Shown piece after piece: positions 36,876 through 45,774 of a DNA stretch of 64,000 nucleotides. Each line of letters begins with the position of its first letter. The stretch's first letter is position 1. The position numbers were made by a program, and so were the translations under genes. Origin of the DNA: CBDDKW01 sp965230425. Lineage in GTDB: Bacteria; Pseudomonadota; Gammaproteobacteria; UBA1113. The stretch is from positions 1-64,000 of the forward strand of contig CBDDKW010000014.1 of assembly GCA_965230425.1 (NCBI GenBank), written 5' to 3'. The notes under the pieces are model-generated. The model did no database searches and was not told where the DNA came from. It worked only from the letters and a program-made list of their open reading frames with translations.

Positions 36876-38370
36876 CTGTATCTTGATCAGATCTCTGCCT
36901 GTCATAAGAACATTTTCGCTTCTTGGTAGGTATCTACTTTATCCATAAGCCTAAACCATCCTTCCCACAGTGCTTTCCACCCAATAATGCCTGTACGTTT
37001 GCTATCATACCACCCACCTAGTTTCCCAAGACTTTTATAGGCCCACTCTATAGTAGGTATCTTTTTGGGCGGTTTCTTTTTCTGGGTCGCAATCCAAAGT
37101 ACATGCCACTCATCTTCAGTCAACAGGGTAGTCACTGCAACCTGTTCTTTTAACTCAGTTGGCTTTGTCACTGCTATTTCTCGCATTTGTAACAATCTAA
37201 CCGCAACAAAGGCAAGCACACTCCCTGCTCGCTCTAAATTATCTTTGCTTTGTAAGCGCAGCGTCTCTACTCCTATTCCACTTTTCCAGGCTTTGTGGTA
37301 ATCCTCTATTCGCCACCTTAATGCATAGTAATGTAAGATGCGTTGTGCCGATTCTGCCGTATCTACTGGCTCAGTCGTTAATAATATCCAACTTAAATCA
37401 TTTTCTGGCTGAGATACTTTCTCCCGCGCAGCGACAACATTCACTGCTAACTTATCTGGATAACCTTTTCCTCTTTGATGCTTCGGTAATTCTATCTCTA
37501 ATTTATCACTAAAGTACTCTAACTTTGCCGTCCGCTTCTTCCGGCCTCCTTTTTGCTGTACTTCTACTTCATACGTCCCTAGCCGTGAGTTGCTAAATAT
37601 CTTTGTAAATAACTTCTCTTCTGAATCACTTGTCTTGCGGTTTTGTGAAGCTCTTACGATAAAACGCTGCTCATTTAACTGTTTATAGTATAAATAATCA
37701 TATATATCTGCTTCCCTATCACATACTGAGATGACTCTGTTTTGTAAATCACCTAATCTTGCTGTCATCTGCCTAGAGGCATGTTCCCATTTGTAACTTT
37801 CTTTCTCCTCATAAGCACGACTCATTCGTAATCCGCGTTTACCATAACTCTCCTTGTCTCGGCAATACCAGCTTTGTTCAATTAATCCAACTGTGCGTTC
37901 CGTTTCCTCTGACAATAGGAGTACGCTATGCACTTGAAAGCCTTTCGAACGCGCTGTCTCACTATTACTTGTATAACCCAATTCATCTAACACTTTGTGC
38001 TTGTAAGATAGGGTCGTTGTGTCCTCTAGCGCCAATACTATCGACTCATTCTTTACTGCCCGTAAGGTCGCTTCATAACCCCCTTCTCTTATCGACGATG
38101 CCTTTATATGGTCATTCCTTATAAAACGGTACGCGCCTTCTATTTGCGCATCGTCTCCATCACAACACGAGACGGTACTCGCTCCCATTTTCTGCGCATG
38201 CGATGACGCTAGCTTGATTAAACGTTCTGTTCTTCGCGTATCTCCTAAATCGCTATCTTTGAATGTTTCATAGGCCCAATCTGTTGCATTCTTCATCTTT
38301 ACTGCCTCCTAGTGCTCATTTATAGCGAGAAAGTGTACTACTTCTTACCATAAATGTGTAGAAGATACAG
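36876..38370 (-). mobile_element. Complete IS50/Tn5-like insertion sequence (IS4 family)
   Basis: A 1495-bp element. The transposase-distal end (36876-36894) reads CTGTATCTTGATCAGATCT, one base different from the Tn5 inside end, including its two GATC sites. The transposase-proximal end (complement of 38352-38370) reads CTGTATCTTCTACACATTT, clearly like the Tn5 outside end. It is flanked by a perfect 9-bp target duplication GGTCAAGCC (36867-36875 and 38371-38379). One intact transposase gene is carried, with no passenger gene. Confidence 0.95.
36902..38296 (-). CDS. IS50/Tn5-like transposase
   Basis: A 464-residue transposase close to the Tn5 protein (476). The N-terminal DNA-binding segment (WAYETFKDSDLGDTRRTERLIKLA, EGAYRFIRN) matches the Tn5-type end-binding domain. 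The catalytic residues can be assigned as D92 in LALEDTTTLSY, D193 in VCDREADIYDYL and E330 in YALRWRIEDYHKAWKSG. The C-terminal GGWYDSKRTGIIGWKALWEGW is also typical. The start is preceded by AGGAGG. The frame is intact and both ends and the target duplication are preserved, so the element could be active. In Tn5 a shorter inhibitor protein is made from an internal start; whether that occurs here cannot be told. Confidence 0.95.
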   Translation of the reverse strand: MKNATDWAYETFKDSDLGDTRRTERLIKLASSHAQKMGASTVSCCDGDDAQIEGAYRFIRNDHIKASSIREGGYEATLRAVKNESIVLALEDTTTLSYKHKVLDELGYTSNSETARSKGFQVHSVLLLSEETERTVGLIEQSWYCRDKESYGKRGLRMSRAYEEKESYKWEHASRQMTARLGDLQNRVISVCDREADIYDYLYYKQLNEQRFIVRASQNRKTSDSEEKLFTKIFSNSRLGTYEVEVQQKGGRKKRTAKLEYFSDKLEIELPKHQRGKGYPDKLAVNVVAAREKVSQPENDLSWILLTTEPVDTAESAQRILHYYALRWRIEDYHKAWKSGIGVETLRLQSKDNLERAGSVLAFVAVRLLQMREIAVTKPTELKEQVAVTTLLTEDEWHVLWIATQKKKPPKKIPTIEWAYKSLGKLGGWYDSKRTGIIGWKALWEGWFRLMDKVDTYQEAKMFL

Positions 38371-38452
38371 GGTCAAGCCACGGCATGACGGTAGATAGTC
38401 GACAGGTTATCGGTAGTGTCTTATTAATACAAAAAATAGCTGCCATAAACAA

Positions 38453-41221
38453 CTACAATTCACTTTGCAAACTATCATGTTGCTGTTGCAATTGTTGTAG
38501 CGCAGCTTCATTCTCTGTTAGGCGTTGTTTTTCTTTAGCAACGACAGCTTCTGGGGCTTTATCAACAAAGTTAGGATTGCTGAGTTTACCGCGAGTACGT
38601 TGTAATTCTTTATCCAGTTTATCCATTTCTTTTTCTAGTCGCACAAGTTCTGCACTGACATCAATTAAACCGGCTAATGGGATCAGAATCTCCATTTCGC
38701 CTACCAAGGCTGTGGCGGCTTGTGGTGCTTCGTCGGTACTCTCTAGCCATTGAATGCTGGCTAGTTTTGCGAGGGTTTGTAAGAAAGCTTGATTATCTGC
38801 AAGACGTTGTTGATCCTGAGCATTGCCATGACGTAACAAGACAGGGAGGGCCTTACTGGGAGCGATATTCATTTCGCCACGGATAGTACGCACGGATATA
38901 ATAAATTGTTTAAGCCATTCAACATCGGCAATAGCAGCTTCATCTACTAAATTTTCAGCATATTCCGGATACGCTTGTAGCATAATGGTATCACCTTGCT
39001 TACCAGCTAGTGGGGCGATGCGTTGCCAAATTTCTTCAGTGATATAAGGCATAATGGGATGCATTAAGCGTAACAAGGATTCTAAAACAGTGACGAGAGT
39101 ATAGCGAGTGCCGCGTTTTAAAGCCTCTGAGCTGTCAGTATTCAGTAATACTGGCTTTGATAATTCCAAGTACCAATCACAGTATTCATTCCAAGTGAAT
39201 TCATAGAGTGCTTGCGCAGCTAAGTCAAAACGATAATGTTTAAAATGCTCATGAATACTAGCAATGGTTTGCTGTAATTTAGTTTGGATCCAACGGTCTG
39301 CTAAGCTGAGTGTTTTGTCATCATTATTGCTGCCAGTGTCTTGATTTTCGCAATTCATCAGCACATAGCGTGCTGCATTCCATATTTTATTACAGAAATT
39401 GCGATAACCCTCTAAGCGATGTAAATCAAAATTAATATCACGTCCGGTACTAGCAAGAGCACAGAAGGTGAAGCGTAAGGCATCAGTGCCATGGGCAGCG
39501 ATACCATTAGGAAATTCTTTTTTGGTTTTAGTTTTAATACTTTCTGCCATGGCTGGCTGCATTAAACCATGCACACGCTTTTCGATTAAGTCATCCAACT
39601 CAATGCCATCGATGAGATCAATAGGATCTAGGACATTACCTTTAGTTTTTGACATTTTCTGGCCTTCAGCATCGCGGATCAAGCCAGTGATATAGACTTC
39701 ATGGAAGGGAATATCATCCATGAACTTGATACCCATCATCATCATGCGGGCAACCCAGAAGAAAATAATATCAAAGCCAGTGACTAAAACTGAGGTTGGA
39801 TAGAAAGTTGCTAACTCTGGCTTTTGTTCGGGCCAGCCCAAGGTAGAGAAGGGCCAGAGGGCCGAAGAGAACCAAGTATCAAGTACATCAGTTTCTTGAC
39901 TTAACTGCATATCATCTGCTAATTGATATTTAGCTCGCACAGTAGCTTCATCCTCAGCGACATAGATGTCACCAGCTTCATCAAACCATGCTGGGATCCG
40001 GTGTCCCCACCACAATTGTCTACTGATGCACCAATCTTCAATATTGTACATCCATTGATAGTAGGTTTTAGTCCATACTTCAGGAATGAATTTCACTTTA
40101 CCTTGCTCCACTGCTTCGATAGCAGGTTTGGCTAAGGGTTCTGCCCTAACAAACCATTGGTCTGTTAAATAAGGCTCGATGACCACGCCAGAGCGATCGC
40201 CCTTGGGAACTTTTAATTGGTGCGGTTCAGTTTTTTCTAGTAGTTTTGCATTTGTTAAGTCTGCAACGATTTGCTTACGTGCAGCGAAACGCTCTAAGCC
40301 CTGGTATACCGCGGGTACATTATCATTTAAATGCGCCTCTGGGGTGAGGATATTAATTAGCGGCAAATCATGGCGCTTACCAATGGCGTAATCATTAAAA
40401 TCATGCGCTGGGGTGATCTTCACGCAGCCAGTGCCAAATTCAGGATCCACATAATCATCAGCAATCACAGGTATGGTTCTGTCAGTGAGAGGCAATTGCA
40501 CGTGTTTGCCTAATAAGTGCTTATAACGATCATCTTCTGGGTGAATTGCCACAGCAGTATCACCTAGCATAGTTTCAGGGCGCGTAGTGGCGACGATGAT
40601 ATATTCTTCACTATCTACCACAGGATAGCGAATGTGCCAAAGTGAGCCGGTTTCTTCGATGGAGTCTACTTCTACATCGGAGATTGCCGTGAGTAACTTC
40701 GGATCCCAATTAACTAATTTTTTACCGCGGTAAATTAAGCCTTCATCATAGAGACGAATAAATTCTTCCTGTACCGCTTTGGAGCAACCCTCATCCATGG
40801 TAAAGCGCTCACGAGTCCAGTCAACGGAAGCACCGAGACGACGCAGCTGTCCACAGATATTACCCCCCGAAACTTGTTGCCATTCCCAGATTTTTTCTAC
40901 AAATTTCTCTCGGCCTAAATCATGTCGAGAAATACCCTGTTGATTGAGTTGACGCTCTACCACCATTTGCGTAGAAATCCCCGCATGGTCGGTGCCTGGT
41001 TGCCAGAGCGTATTAAAACCGCGCATACGATGGTAGCGTGTGAGGGCATCCATTAAAGTATTTTGGAAACCATGGCCCATGTGTAAGCGGCCGGTGATAT
41101 TCGGTGGTGGGATCACAATACTGTAACTTGGGCCATCACCGCTAGGACGAAAATAACCTTGTTGTTCCCAGCGTGTTGACCAATGGGCTTCGATAGTGTC
41201 GGGGGTATATTTAGTTTCCAT
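38453..41221 (-). CDS. valS: Valine-tRNA ligase
   Basis: Class I aminoacyl-tRNA synthetase that charges tRNA-Val. It has 922 residues, slightly shorter than E. coli ValRS (951). The HIGH motif is HMGH (47-50) in PPPNITGRLHMGH, and the KMSKS loop is KMSKT (522-526) followed by GNVLDP. The large editing insertion lies between them (TTRPETMLGDTAVAIHPED). The C-terminal 60 residues form the expected tRNA-binding coiled coil (LVRLEKEMDKLDKELQRTRGKL). It is the last gene of a pepA-holC-valS operon, 15 bp after holC, an order conserved in gammaproteobacteria. Confidence 0.97.
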   Translation of the reverse strand: METKYTPDTIEAHWSTRWEQQGYFRPSGDGPSYSIVIPPPNITGRLHMGHGFQNTLMDALTRYHRMRGFNTLWQPGTDHAGISTQMVVERQLNQQGISRHDLGREKFVEKIWEWQQVSGGNICGQLRRLGASVDWTRERFTMDEGCSKAVQEEFIRLYDEGLIYRGKKLVNWDPKLLTAISDVEVDSIEETGSLWHIRYPVVDSEEYIIVATTRPETMLGDTAVAIHPEDDRYKHLLGKHVQLPLTDRTIPVIADDYVDPEFGTGCVKITPAHDFNDYAIGKRHDLPLINILTPEAHLNDNVPAVYQGLERFAARKQIVADLTNAKLLEKTEPHQLKVPKGDRSGVVIEPYLTDQWFVRAEPLAKPAIEAVEQGKVKFIPEVWTKTYYQWMYNIEDWCISRQLWWGHRIPAWFDEAGDIYVAEDEATVRAKYQLADDMQLSQETDVLDTWFSSALWPFSTLGWPEQKPELATFYPTSVLVTGFDIIFFWVARMMMMGIKFMDDIPFHEVYITGLIRDAEGQKMSKTKGNVLDPIDLIDGIELDDLIEKRVHGLMQPAMAESIKTKTKKEFPNGIAAHGTDALRFTFCALASTGRDINFDLHRLEGYRNFCNKIWNAARYVLMNCENQDTGSNNDDKTLSLADRWIQTKLQQTIASIHEHFKHYRFDLAAQALYEFTWNEYCDWYLELSKPVLLNTDSSEALKRGTRYTLVTVLESLLRLMHPIMPYITEEIWQRIAPLAGKQGDTIMLQAYPEYAENLVDEAAIADVEWLKQFIISVRTIRGEMNIAPSKALPVLLRHGNAQDQQRLADNQAFLQTLAKLASIQWLESTDEAPQAATALVGEMEILIPLAGLIDVSAELVRLEKEMDKLDKELQRTRGKLSNPNFVDKAPEAVVAKEKQRLTENEAALQQLQQQHDSLQSEL

Positions 41222-41236
41222 AATCTGATCTTATTG

Positions 41237-41674
41237 TTATGTTGTTGTAAGTAAATCGTGGGTTTGAATGTCGTAGCCTTGTTGCTTGTAAAATTTATAA
41301 TGCTCACGGCTCGCAGCTTTTGCTGCATCATCTTGACTGACGATTTCGATGATGCGACGGAACTGTGAATAAAAGCCTGGGACCTCTGCACTGTAGTTTA
41401 ACAAAATATCCCGGTGTTCTTTTGGTTCTACGCCGAAGCCAACTTGGATGGGCGGCGGTGGGGTAGGACCTTCACCGTAAATATTGTGTGGGATAAAACT
41501 TTGGTCCTGGTAGGTCCAGAGCAATTCATCGATTTGATGGGCTTGTTGTTGGTCTTGGCAGTGAATGTAAAGCTTATGTTTTTTGCGGTAAATTTTTTCG
41601 GTGAGACGGCAAGCAAAGCGATGCCGTCCCAGCGAAGTTGTTTCATTAATCAAATAAAAATCCACGCGAGTCAT
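41237..41674 (-). CDS. holC: DNA polymerase III chi subunit
   Basis: A 145-residue HolC protein, the chi subunit of the clamp-loader complex that contacts single-strand-binding protein. It begins MTRVDFYLI and shows the family features ACRLTEKIYRKKHKLYIHC, a DELLWTYQDQSFIPHN block and ...VPGFYSQFRRIIEIV. It lies 13 bp after pepA and 15 bp before valS, the typical arrangement, and is presumably co-transcribed with both. Confidence 0.93.
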   Translation of the reverse strand: MTRVDFYLINETTSLGRHRFACRLTEKIYRKKHKLYIHCQDQQQAHQIDELLWTYQDQSFIPHNIYGEGPTPPPPIQVGFGVEPKEHRDILLNYSAEVPGFYSQFRRIIEIVSQDDAAKAASREHYKFYKQQGYDIQTHDLLTTT

Positions 41675-41687
41675 AAGCTACCTTGGA

Positions 41688-43178
41688 TTAACAACGGTCA
41701 AGAATAAATTGTGTTAACAGTGGCACAGGTCGCCCTGTGCCGCCTTTATTTGCACCGGAATGCCAAGCAACACCGGCTACATCTAAGTGCGCCCACTGTA
41801 AGTTCTTAGTGAAGCGTGCGAGGAAACAAGCTGCAGTGATCGCACCTGCATAACGCCCGCCGATATTCGCCATATCAGCAAAGGGGCTTTTTAATAAGTC
41901 TTGGTATTCATCATCTAAAGGCATGGGCCAAGTAGGATCTAAACTCGTCTCACCGGCTTTTTCTAAGGCTTTACTCAGCGCCGGTGTATTGGTGAATACG
42001 CCACTGCGGTGATTACCTAAGGCAACCACCATTGCTCCCGTTAGCGTTGCAATGTCGATGACAACTTCAGGTTCGAATCGTTCGCAATAGGTGAGGGCAT
42101 CACAAAGAACCAGACGACCTTCAGCATCTGTGTTTAGAATTTCAATGGTTTGGCCTGACATACTTTTGACAATATCGCCCGGTTTGCTGGCACCACCGCC
42201 GGGCATATTTTCCGCGGCAGCAACAATACCAATGACATTAATAGGTAATTTCATTTCTGCTACAGCATTGAGTGTGCCAAATACGCTAGCTGCACCGCCC
42301 ATATCATATTTCATTTCATCCATACTGGCGCCAGGTTTTAGCGAAATACCGCCACTGTCAAAGGTGATCCCTTTACCTACGAGGACAATTGGTTTGGCAG
42401 TTTTTTTACGGCTGCCTTGATATTCCATGATAATGAGTTTCCCAGGTTCTTTACTGCCTTTACTGACGGACAAGAAAGAGTGCATGCCCAGCTTATCCAT
42501 GTCTGCTTCGCTGAGAATTTTAGTTTTAACATTGCTATGATCTTTGGCTAGTTGTTTAGCTTGATTGGCCAAATAACTTGGGGTGCAGATATTGCTGGGA
42601 TTGTTGCCAAGGTCTTTGGCTACATTTATACCCTTAGCAATAGCTTCGCCAAGTTTAATGCCTGATTTAATTTGCTTAGCTTCTTTTTCATTGGTACTGT
42701 GGAATGTAACTTCAGTGAGCGTGGCTGGCTTGGGTTCTGGTGTGGTTTTTAATTCATCGAAGCGATAGGTATGTTCTAAGGCTGCCACGGCTGCTTGGCG
42801 TGTACGCCAGGTGAGATCTTTACCACTCACGCTTATCTTGGGTAAAGTAGATACTGTTGTCGTAACGGGGGTATTGTTCAATGCCGCAAAGCTTGCAGCG
42901 ATAGCCTTGTGTAAGTTCTTTGCCGTTAATTCTTTTTTCTTGCCCAAACCGACGATGAGCAAGCGTTCAGCAGCCACATTGGGTACATTTTGGAGTAGCA
43001 GGGTTTCGCCCAGTTGACCGCTGATATCGCCACGCTCGTATAATGAGGATAAGTAGCGTTCTGAGACTTTATCGATATGCGCGGTGACGCTGGGTTGACT
43101 GTCTTCGGCAAAGTAACCGAGTATTAAACAGTCCGTGTTCATTTTTTCTACAGCTTGGTTTTTCACAAAAAATTTCAT
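41688..43178 (-). CDS. pepA: Leucyl aminopeptidase (cytosol aminopeptidase, M17)
   Basis: Two-metal aminopeptidase of 496 residues that removes N-terminal residues from peptides; the E. coli homologue also binds DNA. The M17 signature NTDAEGR is at residues 349-355. The metal-ligand region VGKGITFDSGGISLKPGASMDEMKYDMGGAA precedes it. AGGAGC lies before the start. The gene heads the pepA-holC-valS operon and is divergent from lptF, sharing a 143-bp promoter region. It seems complete and ordinary. Confidence 0.97.
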   Translation of the reverse strand: MKFFVKNQAVEKMNTDCLILGYFAEDSQPSVTAHIDKVSERYLSSLYERGDISGQLGETLLLQNVPNVAAERLLIVGLGKKKELTAKNLHKAIAASFAALNNTPVTTTVSTLPKISVSGKDLTWRTRQAAVAALEHTYRFDELKTTPEPKPATLTEVTFHSTNEKEAKQIKSGIKLGEAIAKGINVAKDLGNNPSNICTPSYLANQAKQLAKDHSNVKTKILSEADMDKLGMHSFLSVSKGSKEPGKLIIMEYQGSRKKTAKPIVLVGKGITFDSGGISLKPGASMDEMKYDMGGAASVFGTLNAVAEMKLPINVIGIVAAAENMPGGGASKPGDIVKSMSGQTIEILNTDAEGRLVLCDALTYCERFEPEVVIDIATLTGAMVVALGNHRSGVFTNTPALSKALEKAGETSLDPTWPMPLDDEYQDLLKSPFADMANIGGRYAGAITAACFLARFTKNLQWAHLDVAGVAWHSGANKGGTGRPVPLLTQFILDRC

Positions 43179-43321
43179 TGTTGCTCCTACAAATCCTCAA
43201 AATGGTGTAAAATGGCGCAGTTTGCTGGCTAGCCCCTCGTCCATTGGCTTAGCAGCAATGTGCATAGTACTATATCAATAGGTGAGGATAAACAGGACAG
43301 TGCAAAGGTGTTAATAAAAAT

Positions 43322-44467
43322 ATGATCATATTTCGGTATTTGGCTAAGGAAGTCCACCTTGCGCTCAGTCTCATCATCGGTATTCTGCTATTAATTTTCA
43401 TTAGTAATCAATTAGTGCGCTATTTGGCAAAAGCTGCTGCGGGTAAATTGAGTGGTGCCGTGGTGATGAAGGTGATTGCTCTGCAAGTTCCTTATTTGCT
43501 GGGTTTACTACTACCGTTAGGTTTGTATTTGGCCATTTTGGTGGCTTATGGGCGCTTGTATGCCGAGAGTGAAATGACAGTCATGACCGCTTGCGGGTTA
43601 AGTCGTGGTCAATTAATACGCATTTCCATGTTATTTTCCAGCTTTGTTTTATTGTTGGTAATTGTGCTGAATTTCTACGTGAGTCCACATTTACTCGCGT
43701 ATCAGAATGAGCTGAAAGCCAATGTGGGCACTGAAGCCTTAGTTTCAACCATTATTCCTGGACGTTTCCAAGTATCGCCTAATGGCCGCGAAGTTTATTA
43801 TATCGAGAGCATGTCGCGTGATAGAGAGAATGTTAATAATATTTTCATTGCGGTGCGTGATAAGGATAAGAAAAAGTCGGCAGCGAAGACAAAGCCTGAG
43901 CATGAACGGTGGAGTGTGGTTTCTGCAACCAGTGCGCATCAAGAGGATGATCCAAAGACGGGCAATAGTTTTATTGTGGCTGAGGATGGGTATCGCTATC
44001 AAGGTAGTGCCGGGGAGAAAGCTTTCCGCATTGCGCAATTCGGCAAATATGGGATGCGTTTAGGTACTCAACCTGGAAAAGCAAAGCAAGAGCATCATGC
44101 CATGAGTACTTCAACCTTATGGAAATTACGCGATACGGACAGTCATGCCATGGCTGAGTTGCAATGGCGTTTAGGTTTACCGATTTCAGTACCTATCTTA
44201 GTATTGTTAGCCGTGATTTTGAGTAAGGTGCGCCCGCGCCAAGGCCGCTACGCACAATTATTGCCGGCTATTTTAATTTACACTGTTTATGCCAATATGA
44301 TGTTTGTGGCGCGTAATTGGGTGGAAGATAAGGTCGTGCCTGCTTATATTGGTTTATGGTGGTTGCATTTATGCTTATTGGCTGTGGCATTGCTGCTGTT
44401 AATCGACCGAGAACGTTTATGGTGGCGGATTAAAACTTTATTGCCTATGAAGAGGGCGGCCTCATGA
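43322..44467 (+). CDS. lptF: LPS export ABC transporter permease LptF
   Basis: A 381-residue inner-membrane permease of the LptB2FG complex, which extracts lipopolysaccharide from the inner membrane. Three N-terminal membrane helices (about residues 10-125), a periplasmic beta-jellyroll domain (about 130-265, IPGRFQVSPNGREVYYIESM) and three C-terminal helices (about 280-370) give the YjgP/YjgQ fold. It is divergent from pepA and overlaps lptG by 4 bp (ATGA). The presence of lptFG implies an LPS-bearing outer membrane. Confidence 0.95.
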   Translation: MIIFRYLAKEVHLALSLIIGILLLIFISNQLVRYLAKAAAGKLSGAVVMKVIALQVPYLLGLLLPLGLYLAILVAYGRLYAESEMTVMTACGLSRGQLIRISMLFSSFVLLLVIVLNFYVSPHLLAYQNELKANVGTEALVSTIIPGRFQVSPNGREVYYIESMSRDRENVNNIFIAVRDKDKKKSAAKTKPEHERWSVVSATSAHQEDDPKTGNSFIVAEDGYRYQGSAGEKAFRIAQFGKYGMRLGTQPGKAKQEHHAMSTSTLWKLRDTDSHAMAELQWRLGLPISVPILVLLAVILSKVRPRQGRYAQLLPAILIYTVYANMMFVARNWVEDKVVPAYIGLWWLHLCLLAVALLLLIDRERLWWRIKTLLPMKRAAS

Positions 44468-45531
44468 GAATTCTATCGGTCTATATTGGTAAAACCATCA
44501 TCATGACTACGTTATTAGTGCTGTTAGTACTGATTGGCATGGATATTTTTATTCGTTTTGTGGGCGAGTTAAATGATATTGGTAAAGGTAGCTATAGTAT
44601 CATTCAAGCTATGCAATATGTGGTATTAGGGGTGCCCGAGGATTTATATCAATTATTTCCAATGATGGGGTTGTTAGGTGCATTGATTGGTTTAGGCTTA
44701 TTAGCTTCTAATAGTGAATTAATCGTCATGCGCACAGCCGGTATGTCGGTATTACAAATTAGCTGGGCAGTGATCCAAGCAATTTTAATTTTAGTGATCT
44801 TGATTACTGTGGTTGGTGAAACCTTAGCACCCAAGGCTTTATATTTAGCAGATTCGAAGAAAGCAATGGCGAAGAGTAATGGCCAAGCGGTTAAAACCCG
44901 ACACGGGATTTGGGTGCGTGATGCCAATAGTTTTATCCATATTGAAACGGTGAATCCAGGTGGCCACTTACAAGGCGTGACACGTTATCAATTTGATTCA
45001 CAGCATCGTTTACTACAGACCAGCCATGCAGAAAATGCTGAGTATAAAGACGATCATTGGGTCGTGCAGGATGTGGCAACATCACGACTCAAAAATGATT
45101 CCCACGTGTCTACTGAGCATGCAGCTAAACAAACTTGGCAAATGAACTTAAACCCTAGTATTTTGCGAGTAGCTCAGGTTGATCCTGAAGAGATGACTTT
45201 AGCTAAGCTGCATTCAGTCATCCAATATAAGAAAAATAATGGTTTGCACTATGAGGCATATGCTTTGGATTTTTGGCAACGTTTATTCCAACCAATTGCC
45301 ACCTGTGTGATGATGTTTTTGGCGTTACCTTTTATTTTCGGGCCTTTACGTAGTGCCACCATGGGCTTGCGCTTAGTGGCTGGTGTTGCCATCGGCTTTA
45401 GTTTCTATATGTTAGATCAATTCTTCGGTCCCTTCAGCTTGGTCTATCAAATCCCTCCCATGTTAGCAGCAGCCTTGCCTATCTTGCTATTTGCAGGAAT
45501 TGGGTATTATTTGATGTTACGTACGCGGTGA
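44464..45531 (+). CDS. lptG: LPS export ABC transporter permease LptG
   Basis: A 355-residue partner permease of LptF with the same 3 + 3 helix layout around a periplasmic domain (about residues 125-265, VKTRHGIWVRDANSFIHIETV). The C-terminal helices include MFLALPFIFGPLRSATMGLRLVAG, with the conserved FGPLRS segment. Translation is coupled to lptF. A palindromic repeat and a tandem array follow its stop; no gene separates it from the convergent acyl-CoA synthetase. Confidence 0.95.
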   Translation: MRILSVYIGKTIIMTTLLVLLVLIGMDIFIRFVGELNDIGKGSYSIIQAMQYVVLGVPEDLYQLFPMMGLLGALIGLGLLASNSELIVMRTAGMSVLQISWAVIQAILILVILITVVGETLAPKALYLADSKKAMAKSNGQAVKTRHGIWVRDANSFIHIETVNPGGHLQGVTRYQFDSQHRLLQTSHAENAEYKDDHWVVQDVATSRLKNDSHVSTEHAAKQTWQMNLNPSILRVAQVDPEEMTLAKLHSVIQYKKNNGLHYEAYALDFWQRLFQPIATCVMMFLALPFIFGPLRSATMGLRLVAGVAIGFSFYMLDQFFGPFSLVYQIPPMLAAALPILLFAGIGYYLMLRTR

Positions 45532-45576
45532 TTTACCTATACTAAGATAACCTATTGAATAATAAAAACTTTCGCC

Positions 45577-45599
45577 ATACCGCGGCTCGACCGCGGTAT
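45577..45599. repeat. Family-2 palindromic repeat, short copy
   Basis: ATACCGCGG and CCGCGGTAT form a perfect 9-bp stem with loop CTCGA, 45 bp after lptG. The wording (GCCATACCGCGGCTCGACCG, then GGTATCCA) matches the repeat at 36813. It may stop transcription of lptFG although no T-run follows. Confidence 0.6.
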
Positions 45600-45616
45600 C
45601 CAGCTTGATTCTCAAC

Positions 45617-45736
45617 TTACCAGCAGGTAAGTTACCAGCAGGTAAGTTACCAGTAGGTAAGTTACCAGTAGGTAAGTTACCAGTAGGTAAGTTACCAGTA
45701 GGTAAGTTACCAGTAGGTAAGTTACCAGTAGGTAAG
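45617..45736. repeat. Tandem array of eight 15-bp units
   Basis: Eight consecutive units TTACCAG(C/T)AGGTAAG, the first two with C and the next six with T. Each junction forms a small inverted repeat CTTACC/GGTAAG, so the array can fold into a row of hairpins. Because 15 is a multiple of 3, the minus strand reads as a repeated NLPTG pentapeptide, but the frame lacks other signs of a gene. It lies between convergent lptG and the acyl-CoA synthetase gene. Copy number probably varies between strains. Confidence 0.9.
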
Positions 45737-45774
45737 TTACTACACATAAGTTTTGAAGTTCATAGGTTATATGG

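Larger units (their letters stand above)
36813..38390. repeat. Family-2 palindromic repeat split by the IS50-like element
   Basis: The left part at 36813-36875 begins CGTCATCCCGCGGC, then GACCGCGGGATCCATAT; the opposite arm starts ATATGGATGCCGTGGTCAAGCC and continues after the insertion as ACGGCATGACG (to 38390). Removing the element and one copy of the 9-bp duplication restores a palindrome of about 75 bp. A related short hairpin is at 45577-45599 and a half copy at 32079-32097. Confidence 0.7.

Noticed and set aside
45517..45747. Minus-strand open frame of NLPTG repeats
   Set aside because: It is the direct reading of the 15-bp tandem array, overlaps the lptG end and has no ribosome binding site; pentapeptide-repeat proteins have a different consensus.
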